From Onchidella celtica (taxonomy: Eukaryota > Mollusca > Gastropoda > Systellommatophora > Onchidiidae): 64,000 nucleotides of DNA. Where the stretch lies: positions 81,663,186 through 81,727,185 of the forward strand of contig OZ007567.1 in assembly GCA_963931925.1 (NCBI GenBank), read 5' to 3'. The position numbers and the translations under genes were made by a program. The notes under the pieces were generated by a model. That model saw nothing but the letters and a program-made list of their open reading frames with translations. It was not told where the DNA came from and ran no database searches. Positions 1 to 12,529 of the stretch are shown piece by piece; position 1 is the stretch's first letter, and each line of letters opens with the position of its first letter.

Positions 1-312
1 TAACAACGTTAAAATTTGTAGGACACTAGTTTTCCTGGTTGTGGTCTCAAATAACAAATTTCGCAATGGCAAGCAGATCCAGTGAAAAAAAAAAAAAAAT
101 GTTATGTCTTTTTAGATGCAAGATCGCAGGCAACGTTTTATCGCGTAACTCTTTTTGGAAGTCGAGTAATCACCGTTCAGAGTGAACAGCAACGATATTT
201 ACGAGGTACCGGTACAGAATGAAACACATTCAAATGAAAGGCGGTGAAATGAGCAGTGTGAACAATGTACATGTATTTTACAAAGCAGAGACATTTACAT
301 CAGCATGGCGGT

Positions 313-1278
313 AGCATGACGTTTGGAGCACCAAAATTTTTAAAACATGACATTTGGAGCACTGCCTAAATCTAGGTCAAATTGCAGTATGACATTTGAA
401 AAATTTCTATCTTTTACACTCAACAAATTTTGTTCTGCTCATCATCATCATCATCATCATGAATTAGGTGAAAACAGACTGGTCTATAAATGATGACGAC
501 GATGATGATGTTGTTGTTGTTGTTTTATTATTATTATTATTATAATTATTACAGGTATTATTATGTTATCATCATTATAATGGTTGTTGTTGTTGTCCTT
601 GTCCATGGCCACTGTTTGTGGCGTTTCTGATCTCTGTGTCCAATTCCCTCCACAAAACTGTCCTATTGTTTTCGTTGGGTCCCACGAAGCTTATCTTCCC
701 TTAGGCCTACTTTCTTCCAAAACAGAAGACGAAACGAATCAAAAGGCAGGAGCGGCATCAATACGCCTACACATAAAAAGCTTAGACGCATCGTCAGAGT
801 GACTGTCCTGGTGTGATAACAAAAGACGACTCACATATAAATAAATATGGACTATTTAACATGTTTCTTTGTTCAGTTATGCTTACTATTATCTATATTT
901 GGATTCTAATATATCTTGATATCCAAATAATTTCAAATTAATTTTGTAGGTTTTAAAACGCTTCAATAAACACTTTGCCAACGTTAACTAGTCTTTATAC
1001 ATGTGGAATTGACTGGCGGAGAGTGTATTAGGCCTATAAAGAAACTTTCTATCCCTGTGGTACCCACCGCAAGTTATTGCAAAATATTCGTAGAGTAATC
1101 GGTAGTCAACAGGTTGGTTAAAGATTAATCGATAAAATCACAGCCCAAATGCTAGTGCTCCAAATGTCACATGCCGGCTTTCTTTGAGCTAACTTAGTGC
1201 TCCAAATATCACATGGCGGCTTTCTTTGATCTGCAGTAGTGCTCCAAATGCCATACAACCAGCATGGCAAGATTCGGT
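313..1278. repeat. Inverted cluster of a short repeat, possible non-autonomous DNA element
   Basis: On the right, three direct units of 42 bp begin at 1153, 1195 and 1237, each starting TAGTGCTCCAAAT. On the left (about 313-380), two copies of the reverse complement, TTTGGAGCAC, follow CATGAC or CATGAT. The inward-facing arms enclose about 770 bp with no recognised coding. This resembles a MITE-like element with subterminal repeats, but I could not fix its termini or a target duplication. Confidence 0.4.
431..560. repeat. Mixed trinucleotide microsatellites
   Basis: Runs of CAT, GAT, TTG and ATT triplets follow one another. The short reading frame just downstream at 584-802 has no recognisable domain and is not called. 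Confidence 0.8.
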
Positions 1279-1559
1279 GCGCACCGAGAATTTTGTCCAC
1301 TGAACGCACATGTCGTGGTGTCCCGATCGTAACAAAGCCTTATTACGTCAGCCCTCTCGCGAGCTGACATTTCAACTATTAGCGCATTTCGCGGATTATT
1401 TCTCGGTCGTTCCCAGTTTGAGTGCTCTTTTATGCACTCCGCAACCATATTTCACTTGTCCATGCCAAATTTCAGAAATATCCGTTCAGAAGTTTTCGAG
1501 CCAACGCATATAGCAACACCGAGGGTTTTTCTGAGGGTCAGGATTTTTATAATACTCAC

Positions 1560-1829
1560 CTGCAATGCCAGGGCAGGTGAAAGCAGAGCAACTGCCATAT
1601 AGAAAACTGTTTGAACCATTCCAACGATCGTACTGGCCATTCGGACACCCTGCGACTGGTACCTTCGGTGCAGGTACTCATACACGCTCGTGAGTTTGAG
1701 TGGGTACATTACTGGCACCATGACGAAATACCCAACGACGTAGCTGAAAGAGAATCCCAGATACAGCAAGGGAGCCATTGCACCGTAAGTGTACACATCG
1801 CTCGGGATCCCCATCAGTGAAATGGCCGA
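1560..1829 (-). CDS. SLC5-like exon 2
   Basis: Encodes residues 64-153. The acceptor is TTTCAG at 1830-1835 and the donor GTGAGT at 1559-1554. It is 270 nt and in phase 0 at both ends. Hydrophobic segments match helices 2-4 of the SLC5 fold. Confidence 0.87.
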
Positions 1830-3145
1830 CTGAAATGGGATGAAATATGTTTTATTTCAGCCTTTCCTACATTATACAAACGTAAATTATACAGAGACAT
1901 GATGGAAAATATGCGTTGATTTTGTGAAAAGCAAACACACACATAAAATTAAGTGGAATATGGTATAAAACTGAGGTTACACAATAATGTAAAGTTGTTG
2001 CTATAATTATGTTATATTTGAAAATGGGAGCAGCAGCTCCTACTCACCTTATTTACAATTATTTTTTTTTCTTTAGAATTTGTTATCAACTGTAACTATA
2101 TAGCACAATCTTTCATCGTGATAGCGTGATAGCCAAAAAAATAAATTTTGTCTCCGTCAGAGACAATTCAAAAAACATAATTGTTGTTTCCTGAAATACA
2201 CAATGTATTCATCGGCTCTCGGAGCTGCATCATGCCAAGTAATGGTGTAAGTGAAGCAAGTGAATTTTGTTACTTTTCAACAATTCTGGGCATGAAAAAT
2301 TACGTTCGCACCCAGAACATGCCTTGGTGAACAGATATTTTCTATGTACTGATATCAGATTTTTTTTTTCAGTCAAATAATGTAACCTGGCATGACACAT
2401 GGTATTAACTGTTGCTCATATTATGATACTCATATCTTTGTTAAATAACAAGTTTGAAAAAGACGGATGTAGTCATCGGAAGGTCACCCTCAGTCTGACA
2501 TTGTGCTAGTTTATTTGAACGACCTTTCAGTCTGATACAGTTTGGAGATGTCCTACTTTGGAAAGAGCTCCTTGCGACCAGACCAACCGGTCACGATGTC
2601 CGAGAGCTACTCCTGCCCCTGTCCTTATCCCTAACCCTAAACCTCTGTTTTCTGGTTGAGAGGCTAAATCTTAAGGTTAGGGATAAGACTGGGTTTAGAG
2701 TTAGATATAAGGACAGGGTTAAGGACAGTTTTGGCTTATCTTGACCGAAAGGTCGGGACGAACGAAAATCTTTCCCATACGTTTTGTTCAGGAAAAAAAA
2801 GAGCTTATTGTCATTGCCGGCTCTGTAGATGAAATTTCCACTTATAATATGCATAATTCACAGCATGCTCTACAAAAATAATAGTAACATACCCGATTAA
2901 ATATGTCTATGCCCCGCCCAGTAGGTTACGAAAGTAGTCATAAGTGTCAGTCTCACCTGGAATGTCACAAAAAGAGACAAGGTAACAGGTATCATATACA
3001 TTTGACGGCCTCCCACAAGATATTCCTCTCTAGTAGCTCTTTTACGATCTTTCACGGCAAACAGGATTCCAATGCCCAGAGGAGCTAACAGCAGTATACC
3101 AGCAACGATATAGTCAAGCGCTGTTAAACTGAAGAATTCTGACAT
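1560..3145 (-). CDS. SLC5-family sodium/solute symporter, 5' part (2 exons)
   Basis: Two coding exons, 3145-2957 and 1829-1560, join in phase 0 through GTGAGA and GTGAGT donors and a TTTCAG acceptor to give 153 residues. Exon 1 starts with MSEFF and carries the first transmembrane helix (about residues 11-30) followed by a charged loop and the LVGGRQM motif typical of SLC5 proteins. Exon 2 gives the next helices, including the SAISLMGIPSDVYTYG segment and the VYEYLHRRY motif. In the family these helices form the start of the LeuT-type fold that couples Na+ to organic solutes at the plasma membrane. The closest relatives by eye are the SLC5A8/A12 monocarboxylate and SLC5A6 multivitamin branch; substrate cannot be assigned. 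A full protein is about 600 residues, so three quarters lies left of the window. I found no third exon in 1-1550. Confidence 0.85.
2957..3145 (-). CDS. SLC5-like exon 1
   Basis: Encodes residues 1-63 of the SLC5-like transporter, from the ATG at 3145 to the donor GTGAGA at 2956-2951. It holds the N-terminus, the first membrane helix and the LVGGRQM loop. Confidence 0.85.
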
Positions 3146-6100
3146 GATGCTCGATTAGTGTATTTCGAAGCGTCTTGAGCAATTCAGCCACAGTATACAA
3201 CGTCAATGATGGTCACACCTGGAGTAGTGAGAATTTCTGTGAAGTGAGCAAAATATATATTATACAGATCAATTGAAGAAACTGTTCACTTCATAGAGAT
3301 TACGACAAAACCCATAGGGACACTTGTCCAGAAACACTTTCATATTTGGAAAACTTTCTAATTCATGAACAACTACTCTTGAGATCTCGCACAACTGTGA
3401 CTCACTCCCCTATGGTGCACATAATGGGACTTGCAGTGAACAGTAAAAACGTCTCAGGCAAATGACTTGGCGCCTACAAAATTGGCAGCAATCCCACACT
3501 CGTCGAAATAATTAAAATACAAAAGAAATTTTAAAAATTCAACTTGTTTCTTTACCAAAATCTAGCTTGAGATTTAAATGCCAAAAGTTTCATTTCTCTG
3601 TGACCAACGACAAAAGAGAAAATCGTGTAGAACTATTTTTTTACAAGGCCTACTGCCGGTCACGAGCTGGGACGCTCGTGAAATTTTGAAAGTGCCTTCC
3701 TTACAACCTGCCTTAGATTCTTTTTGATTTGGAGACTTGAAATGGTGGGAAACTATTTTTTTAAAATTTGCTTGGAAATACTTTCACAAACATGTGAAAA
3801 AAAACAACAATCCATGACAGAATCGTGCTCAGGAAAGTATCTATTTTGTATCTTTTTTACCTTGAGCGGAATCGATGTCAATTTTTTTCCCAAACTGCCC
3901 TTTAAGTATGTTTGAAAGTTTGTACAGGCTCATCAGCCTCTATGCGTTAGTTAAACCATCATGTACCTCAAAATAGTGGACCACGTACAGTGTACACCAC
4001 CAAGGACTGGCGTGGGTGCTTTCCGCAATCACTAGTGGACAGTCTATGTATACAGGCAAGTGATCTTTCTCTGTCAGATGAGATAAACTATGGAGAGACA
4101 AACTGTCTCTTCAGTATATGGATCAAAATTGTCTTCTCATCCAGACAGTCCAGCTTTCCATTCTTCAACATTCGTTTTAAAATTTTGAAACTTCCCTTGG
4201 TGTCACCCCTCTCGTTTACCTTCGGATTTGGTTTTTGCTGGCAAAGGCTGAAATCGGACCATATGAGGTGGAAGGTGACCCATTTCTGCCATCCCATTGT
4301 GGCTAACGTACAAATTTGATATTATTCTAATTCTTGCAGATGTAAAAAAAATTTTAAAAATTCCAGAAACGTACAAGGAAATGTTTAGAGAAACGATCCG
4401 TACCGTAAATACCTAGATCACATAACTTTATACATAGACGGCACCAAAGACCACGAGTCAGCAGGTGCCGCCTGATTCTCTCATTCCAACAGCTAAAAGG
4501 AAAGCCCCACTTTCAATCTCAAAGCCCTTGTCCTTATGAAACGACAGATACCCTTGCCAAAGAAATACTTGAAAACCCCGCACACAGACTTTAAGCTTGC
4601 TATAAATAACTTAATTAATTAAGTCAAGACAGCAGGAGAGATGGGATGAACAAACAACAAAAGAACTCTGCACAAGAACAGCTTGCATTTATTTCAGTAC
4701 AGGGTCATTAACATAATTATGAAAAGACCACTATCTAATTAAGGATAATACAGCTCGCTGCTATCAAATTAAAAATACTTCCTCATGGGAAAAGTGCGAA
4801 TACGCCCAAGTGAGCGAGTAATAAATGGATGAGTTCTAAATCGTGCCCACGTTACAAACAAGTTCAAGTTAAAGTTTAGTTTATTGTAGGCCTGACGGCC
4901 AATTCCAAATACACAGAACAATCATGCAAACAATCTTTGAATACAATAAAAAGAAAGAAACAAAGAGACAAAACGCACGGTCATTCACTTTCTCCGCTCC
5001 CTGCTGCTGCTACAATTTATACACTTGCTTACAATAGTATACAATAAAATACAACTTGTAATTGCCGGCAACAATGACATTATTTTTCACCACCCCCCCC
5101 CCCCAACCGATCTGTTCTCACCTTTATCTGTTATGAATTCACTATAATTGAAGACATCACTAAAATTTAGTAACTTAGGTGAGATACTGACCCAAGCGTG
5201 TTTCTCGTGCATGGCAACATGTGCAAATAAGTCTAAAAACTTAAGCTTTTCAAGTTACAGTAATATCAGCCCTGGCTTATTGTGCTTTGTGCAGAAGACA
5301 GTTTACTCCTTGATCTCTGAGCACAACTGTTTTGTTTGTTTTGGAGTCCAGCTGGACCTAGACACGATATAGAACTAACCCCTCTGATAGCACTTAATCC
5401 TTCAACCTAGTAAAGTTAAATATGAATATTTATGACAGGTTATTTAAAGAAAATGACATACAATTCCGTGAAAAGAAAGAAACATGGAGGGACCATCTGA
5501 TTGATTTACTAACTATAAAAGTGAAATGACATGTTTTCATCTCGATGGGAAACATAGAGGGTCAGGATTTTCATATGGCACAGGTAACTGTTACAAAACG
5601 ATTTTTTTTCCGGGAAAGGAGGGGAAAAAAGGGGAGGGGTATGAAGTATTTTCTTGTCATGCCACATTGGACCACGACCATACACCTTCGTCATTAAGAA
5701 CTACATAACTACTTTTATTTCATTGTGTGCCATCACATTCTAAAACAATGATAACAAATGCATCACGTGTCGCGACCAGACATTACTTCTTTCAGAATGT
5801 GATACATTCTCTTAACACCAGAAACATCAAACCGGAAGCAAAACAACAGTGGTGAAATTAGACGTAGGGTCAGCATTTTTGTGAATTATACAAGTTCTCA
5901 AAAGATTAATTTTCTTTCATACTGCTTCAATTTTTTTTCCTAAAGACGGTCTTTTGGGCCGAAAACTCATTTTGTCTTTCCTTTCTCTTTGTGTTTTATT
6001 GTTTCGTTTCTGTACTATTTCCTACGCGAGGCTTTGTAGTGTAATAATTAATATTCTTTCTTTTCTTTTGGCCACATTTTTAATTTGCTTGAAGCCTTGC

Positions 6101-6568
6101 TGCGACCCCGCAGAATTTCTCTGTGCCTGTGTGTGTACACGTGTGTATGTTTTATAATATTGGTGGTCAGTTTAGCCAGGTCAATAGCCTATTTATATTT
6201 CGACGAACACGATTTGACAGTAGAGTTATTTGTCCTCCAGAAACGGTAAAAAAATAATTTGAAATGTACAATTCCATTTAAGATTCCACTTTACAATCTG
6301 CAATTTCATTTACAATACCAATACGATTTGACAGCAGAGTTTTTTTGTCCTTCAGAAAAGATTAAAAAAAAAAAAAAACAGCAAGAAAAAAATTGACATG
6401 CATAACTCCATTTGGTTAATATGGAGGAACTAGAAGCAACCTCACTGAAATTTGCCCTAGGTTGAAAGAAACATACTGACCTTAACGTCTTTTACATATT
6501 GCAGTGTAAACTGAATTTCCAACAACGCAAACCGCTGTCCGTGGGAGATTTGAACAGTGGTAGTATTA
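3146..6568. other. Intergenic sequence upstream of the SLC5-like gene
   Basis: No exon, RNA gene or mobile element could be supported here. It should contain the promoter of the SLC5-like gene, but no TATA box or initiator stands out. A poly-C run lies near 5091-5104 and AT-rich tracts are common. Confidence 0.5.
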
Positions 6569-7037
6569 CAGTGTGGCCACATGTCGAGCCTCGCTACCAG
6601 CTCGCTGTGATCAGGCGACGGTCGTGTTGTGAGCGATGGAGCTTGGGTGGCCACACCACTAGCTGTGGATTTCCAAGCTACAGGCTAGCCCTTAGCTGGG
6701 CAATAGCTCATGGTGTGGACGGTTCAAGCGATTATAGCTAGCTCAGTAGCTCGCTTGTAGCTCGCTGAGATTCATTCAGCTAGTCTATGGACCTTGTTGG
6801 GCGGGAATAAACTCGACTTATTTTTAATGCAACTATTAAGATAACTCACAAACTAGCTACGGTATATTCATTTAGCTTCATTTCATCCTCCACACAGTAA
6901 ATAAATTGAATGAACAACAACAAGATATAATAGATAAAAAAAATAACAATTTATTAAAAGAAAAAAATAAGAACAAAAGCATTTACGTTCGTTCATAAGT
7001 GCGATAACACTCTTCGTCGACGAAAACCGCACTCTGT

Positions 7038-7362
7038 GTGGTGGCTGTTGACGGAATATTTTCAAGATCTGAGCTACAAACTCAACTTGACGCAAACATT
7101 GCTGAACTCCCAACAGGCTCTGGTTTACGGAATTCAAACACCCGGCTTCCCTATTTTCTCATCGGAGACACAGCTCATGTTCTAAAACCTTATCTAATAG
7201 TTACCATCAATTCAAAGTTAACACGTGATCTGAAAATATTTACTTATCGCCATTCGCGACCAAGGCGTTGTGTCGAGTATGCCTTCGGGGTTCTAGCAGC
7301 AAAATGGCGAGTGTTGAAGACGGCCATATCAACTGTTAAGATTGTCCTTGCTACCGTCGCAT
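7038..7362 (+). pseudogene. HARBI1-like transposase, C-terminal catalytic part
   Basis: The frame contains PYFLIGDTAHVLKPYL (the GD-A motif with the second catalytic Asp) and RRCVEYAFGVLAAKWR (the VE-AFG motif with the catalytic Glu), both diagnostic of the DDE transposase of PIF/Harbinger elements. The reading stops matching after the KIVLATVALL segment, where the inserted non-LTR fragment begins. The upstream half of the domain is absent, so this is a relic. Confidence 0.8.
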
Positions 7363-7876
7363 TGCTTGGTAGTCCATCGGGATCCGATGATGACGTTGTT
7401 TCTCTGCTCTCAGCGATGGCGTCGCATGCGGCTCCACAGAACGAAGCTGGAAGAGGTGCCTGCAGGTGTCGCATTGAAAGTTTGTATTTTGGACCGAGGT
7501 GGACGCTGCCCTGTGGCGAGTCGCTGTCGCCGGTCCTCCTCAAAGGCAGTGGTTGACTTGGAAATGAGAGACCTCCACCCTGATCTATTGGAGACACACG
7601 CTTCCGGCTGGCGTGGCTGAATGCCGCTCCACTTGAGGTTGTTTTTCAAGGTGTCCTTGTACCTCAGTTTTGGGCGTCCTTGTTTGCGCGAACCCTCTTC
7701 CAGCTCTCCATACATGAATGTCTGGGTATGCCGCTGTCATCTATTCGTACTACGTGGCCTGTCCAGCGCATCTGAGCCTTCAGCAGCATCGACTCAATGC
7801 TTGTTGAGCCAGCTCTGTCTAGCACCTCCTGGTTGGTGACACTGTTCTGCCAGCGGATGTTAATAATCATTCGCAA
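7363..7876 (-). mobile_element. Non-LTR retrotransposon ORF2 3' fragment inside the PIF element
   Basis: On the minus strand two overlapping frames (about 7876-7664 and 7715-7410) read INIRWQNSVTNQEVLDRAG and MRWTGHVVRIDDSGIPR, then QGRPKLRYKDTLKNNLK and NRSGWRSLI. These are the conserved C-terminal motifs following the reverse transcriptase of a common invertebrate LINE type. A frameshift separates the two blocks. The fragment is 5'-truncated and sits between two halves of the PIF transposase, so it inserted after the PIF element. Confidence 0.8.
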
Positions 7877-7902
7877 TTATTGACATTAAAAGTTTGAACA
7901 GA

Positions 7903-8070
7903 ATGGAAACAGAACACGAAGAGTGGGATGATGCTCCAGCCCAAGATGGTGTTAGGCGGGTGAGGCGCTACCAAGGTCGACCAGGACAACATGCAACATG
8001 GATGAGAGAGCAACTGGTGCAATATTTTGTTGGTCCTGGTCCCGTAGCTTGGCAAGAAAATTATACATAA
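7903..8070 (+). pseudogene. HARBI1-like transposase, extreme C-terminus
   Basis: A 55-codon stretch ends with MREQLVQYFVGPGPVAWQ and a stop, matching the usual end of HARBI1-like transposases (R--L--YF---G-V-WQ). It continues the fragment at 7038-7362 on the other side of the inserted sequence. Confidence 0.65.
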
Positions 8071-8818
8071 ATTTCTTCTATGAATATTACTCAAAGGTGA
8101 TGTTTTGTTTTGTTGTTGTTGTTTTAATTTCTTCCACTGCAATGTGAAGGGAGTCTAATAATGAAAAAATACAAACACTGGTCGCAAGCGAATGTACAAA
8201 AATTACATTGAAGCTACGTTGAAAATCATTAATATCTCAATTAATATTGAAGAGAAAAACGGTATTTTCTACCTTTCATTATGGCTGCTTGAAAAAGAAA
8301 TAAATTATTTTATAGATACAGTCCTATTACATGTATACTTATTGTTCCTTTTTTTTTTTTATCTGCTCAAAATATCGGAGCACTTTCTTGCGACCAATTC
8401 AGTTGGGGATCGAAATCAACACAATTATTACAAAATAAAATGAACATCAAGACCTTTCAAAATATGCCCACGCACGCCTTTACGCCTTCTGATGCGTAAT
8501 GTGATATTTTGTAGAATTGAAGGCCCACCGGTTAAAAAAGCCTTTTATTTATGATGTGCTTGAAAAAGACTTTAGATAGAAAATGAAGGTCCTCAAAAAC
8601 CTCACGTCTACAGGAGTGCACGAGGTCACGACACATCGCTTGAGCGACGAGCGATGTTAAATGGCAAGTTATTTATCGTCGCTCATAGCGAGTACCTAGT
8701 TAGCGGTAATCGCTAGTGGTGTGGACACCTAGTTTAGGTTTAATGCATTTATTTCCGTCGCTTCGCTACAGTGTAGCTCACCGCTTGGCTCATCGCTAGA
8801 CATGTGGCCACACACTTA

Positions 8819-10249
8819 TCAGTGGCAGCAACTCCGGCTCCAGATGGTACACAGAACAATGGACCACCAGACAATGAATCATTACTATACAGCTGTTAAG
8901 GGCAAAGCTAAGTCTTTATTATGGAAATACGCGGTTTGTCGAACTGAAAGGCGACTGGAGCATTTATCTTATCATTGTTATGACGGAGCCAGTGGAGTTA
9001 CCACATTACGTCAGAAGTAAACTCGAGGCCAATATTCAGTGGCGGAGCTGGTGTGGGGGGGGGGGGGGGGACAGCTTAAGATACCGCTCCCATTAAGCAC
9101 ATTCTTCAAAACTGGCGCATTTTCGGCAATTTTTTTTTTTTTAACTCTCCCAAAAACTATATCTTCCTCGTGTTTGATTTTAAGTATAAAATAAAATGTA
9201 CAATGATATAAAATTATTTGGTATGTGTCCTGGTACTGGTACCTCCTTTTCATGGGCTATTCTCCCCTCCCCCGATTTTAGAACTTGATTCCGCACCTGT
9301 TAACATTATTGTTTCATAGACAGTGACTATCACCGGAGAGAGCCACACATTTGTAAGTTTAAGAAGTTAAATGCCGTAGACTACGTTTACAGCCGTCCCT
9401 GTTGCTACTGTTAATTGTTGCATTATGATTGATATCCGTTTGGTAAGTTAACTTTCTGAAGATTTTCAGGTCGTCTTGTCTTGCATTTTCTGTCCTTCAA
9501 CCGAGAGAGGATCATGGTGCACATGTAGTTCTAAAAAAGCACTGATGACGTCCAGAAATTTCGATTGAAAGATGCAATAAAGGTATAGTAATATACCTAT
9601 ACTATGTAATATGCCCTTAACCACAACAAAAAGAACAACAATAATAAAACAGGTGAACACTGTGAACGTTTTGAAAACAAAATCTGGTGTATCTATTCAA
9701 TTTAAGTCTCTGGAGCTTGGTTTGTTTCACATACGTCACTCAAAATTGTGGTGTTTACCGCACGGCATTTCTCCCAGCGCCAGTGCACGGCTGCTGAGCC
9801 TGCGCACTTGCAAAGATGAGCTGTAATCCAATAAGAAGAATTGGACGTAACAAATGAGATTGGAACTTTCAACGAAAGACGAAACAAAATTCAAAATTCC
9901 AGGGGAGCATAAGTTCTGCGACCTCAAGTGAAAGTTACTTTTGAAACAGTTGATAAGGGGCAAGTTTCTGTTCCTTTCATGGTATTTTTAATGCGATTAG
10001 TTTCTTTCAAAGTGGCCATTGGTCAGTATAACCAGGATTTAAGCAATGATCTGACTGACATTCGTGTATTTCCACCGTCATATCAGCCTGTCGCCCGTTC
10101 GATTTCTTGTTTCAGAACATGCCCCCCCCCCCCCCACAAATTTATGTCTCGTGGCCAATTAATGCTCCTGGCATTATGCCCCACAAAAATTCTGGCAGTT
10201 CATTTTCCGAAAACCATTATTTTAATGACATTCTCAGGGTTCTGATGGA
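8819..10249. other. Intergenic sequence, nothing recognised
   Basis: No exon or element could be supported. A poly-G run lies at about 9053-9070. Weak similarity of 9650-10250 (minus) to the end of the neighbouring hAT relic was not good enough to call. Confidence 0.4.
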
Positions 10250-11459
10250 GCAAGTTTATGAATGAACTTCCCACTTTTGTGTGTGTGGCATTGTACATTA
10301 TTTCTGCTTATCAAATTCATTACCTGAAGGCACAGTGGTCACTACTGTCAAACTGAAAAGTGCTTGTGGGCCACGTTGTTTGTACATGTTATCACATAGG
10401 CTGCACCGTTTTGATTCAACTGCACACTGTCAAAAAAATAGACTTGGACCACATTTATTCAGAAGAATTCGACTTACCCCAATGTTCAGCTTTCAGTTCT
10501 TCAGGGCCCTTTTATGTCCAAAAAGAGAAAATTTTCATCTCTCAGAATGTAGAATCTATTCAAAACTTTGTGGCGTGACAACCAGCGCACCTCAATGCAA
10601 AAAGGTACACTGTCAAAAAGCACTGCCGATGTCATCCAACAACTGGCTAAACTGGCCATGGTTCTGCTCATGTAGTCCACAATCTTAATTATTCGACTGA
10701 TGGCATGATCTACGTTTGAAATTTTGGAGCAGAGGCTTTGTTGACGAATGATGCAGCGACAGTGGACAAAAGTTGAGTCTGGATGGTGTTTTTTAGTGCC
10801 TTACTCAGCAATTTTGAACCCACATCATGACGCTTGCCAACCATGCTGGCAACACCATCGGTAGTCAAACAGACAAGCTTATCCAGTTTGAAATCATATT
10901 CTTTCAGAACTTGCACTACCTTTTAAAAATTGTCCTGGCTTGTTGTAGTATTGTGCATTGGCATACATTGAAGTAGCTCTCCATAAACATGAAAGACTGC
11001 ACCACAAGCTCTGAGAAAAACAGCAAGTTGTGCTATACCTGCAACATCAACTGTTTCATCAATGGCAATCGAAAAATATTCAAACTTGGCTGAAATAGTT
11101 TTCATTGGTGTTTTGAGGTCATCTGCCATTTCATCAATCCTTTCTGCCACAGTATTACTTGTAAGACACATGCCTTGGGATGCTTTCATCTTTTTCAGGG
11201 CTAACAGTTGTTGTTGTTTTTTTTTAGCTGTGCTCAGTTGTTTGTTTATTTTTACCGGTGCCCTTTCCATTGTGTGGGCAGTGGAAGTGATTTTCATTGC
11301 TTTGTAATGTAAAAGTTTATTGGTAAACAAAAAAACGAACATCGAAGCATAAGAAAATTGAATTTGTCCGGCCCGCGGGCCACACGTTTGACCTGCCTGC
11401 AGTAGTTGACAAGGTTCAGGCCCAGCCGAGGTCGGAGACTGTAGATTAAGCCAAAACAA
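10250..11459 (-). pseudogene. hAT-superfamily transposase relic (GTF2IRD2/ZBED-like)
   Basis: The minus-strand frame from 11459 contains FEYFSIAIDETVDVAGIAQL, the first Asp block of hAT transposases related to GTF2IRD2 and FAM200. After a frameshift near 10920 it continues with LVCLTTDGVASMVGKR, the second Asp block. Further downstream, in broken frames with several stops, are traces of the EVRWLSR motif near 10590 and the following helical region. A hAT-like terminal sequence with GGCCCGCGGGCC lies near 11366-11403. Stops and frameshifts rule out function. Confidence 0.75.
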
Positions 11460-12529
11460 AAAATTATCTAGGCATATAGATTGAGCTAAATCATTAGTGG
11501 TTATTTAAGAGTGGATGTTTGTGGCATTTGACAACTTTTCTTGTAACAAATAGAGATTTATTTTTTCTTAATTTACCTCCTCACTTAGTCAAATTTTTAT
11601 GAAAATTCTTCAAAAATTGGCTGTGAAATTATGTACAAAGTGTAAAATGCCCAGATATCGAAATAGAATTCATATCTCGTTATCTTACCTGCCATAGGTG
11701 CCCAGTGTCAGCTTCGGTCTCCTGACCTTTTTTTTGCCAATGAGTCATCTAAAATGCAGATTCTTGATTTTGACATAACGTGGCAGGTTTTTGTTTAAGT
11801 ACTTGTAAAAATTAAAAATGTTTGAATGATGGCTCAAAAACTGCCCGTTGGGCTTGGAAGGTTTCTGAGTTATTAAGCCGTTAGCTTCTTCTCATGTAGA
11901 ATTTCTGCCCAATCGGCATCGTGAATATATTTCATCCGACAGCATTGTCTGACATGATAGCCTGTGCATAAAATATATCAATCCATACTTATGAAGCATG
12001 CTTTTGCAGGCAGGTAAAGCATCAGTATTCTTTTTTTGTTCCTAGGTAGGCAAAAACCCAGTCTAATTGAGATCGGAAAATAATTTTTCTTCTTGCCCTT
12101 TTTCTTCTCCAACACGAGGTGCACAGATCATTTTTCCCCCTCTGTGTTGATCTGATTCAAGAATCTCATATACATTTAATCCCACTGGGGATAGTCCATA
12201 GTGTTTAGATCTAAACTTGTAAGTTCTTCGGTGAGGTATATAGATCTCGACCATAACACATGACGCATCCATTAACAATATAATTCACTTCGGTATTCAG
12301 GGGGATATTATGAAAAGAATGCGAACTAGTGACCAAGCACTCTGGGCCTCTCTCTTTCTCTCTCTCTCTCTCTCATTTATATATTTTAGTTATAATGAAA
12401 TATTGTACCTCTCCTTCTTCAATAGCAAAAGATGAAAAATTATGCAAAAAGACTCACAATCAATCACAAAAAGAAGGACACTGTAAATATAACATATCGG
12501 TCAGAAACAGATATATGACTGCTTTTCAT

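Larger units (their letters stand above)
6569..8815 (+). mobile_element. PIF/Harbinger DNA transposon, internally decayed
   Basis: The ends are near-perfect inverted repeats: GTGTGGCCACATGTC is found inward from 6571 and, reversed, up to 8813. TTA flanks both sides (6566-6568 and 8816-8818), the target duplication expected of PIF/Harbinger. Subterminal regions are rich in short TAGCTCGCT-like repeats. Inside on the plus strand are two pieces of a HARBI1-like transposase (7038-7362 and 7903-8070), separated by a non-LTR retrotransposon fragment. The N-terminal half of the transposase, with the first catalytic Asp, is missing, so the copy cannot be autonomous. Confidence 0.85.

Noticed and set aside
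584..802. Open frame with a Cys-containing start following the microsatellites
   Set aside because: No recognisable domain, short, and within a repeat-flanked segment with no splice context.
10120..10136. Poly-C run considered as the far terminus of the hAT relic
   Set aside because: It does not match the CAGGGG-type end at the other side and has no plausible 8-bp duplication.
9650..10249. Possible extension of the hAT relic
   Set aside because: A few residues could be aligned to the hAT C-terminal region only by invoking many frameshifts, below what I can defend.
12340..12375. TC-rich run considered as a regulatory tract
   Set aside because: A short microsatellite with no associated promoter or exon.
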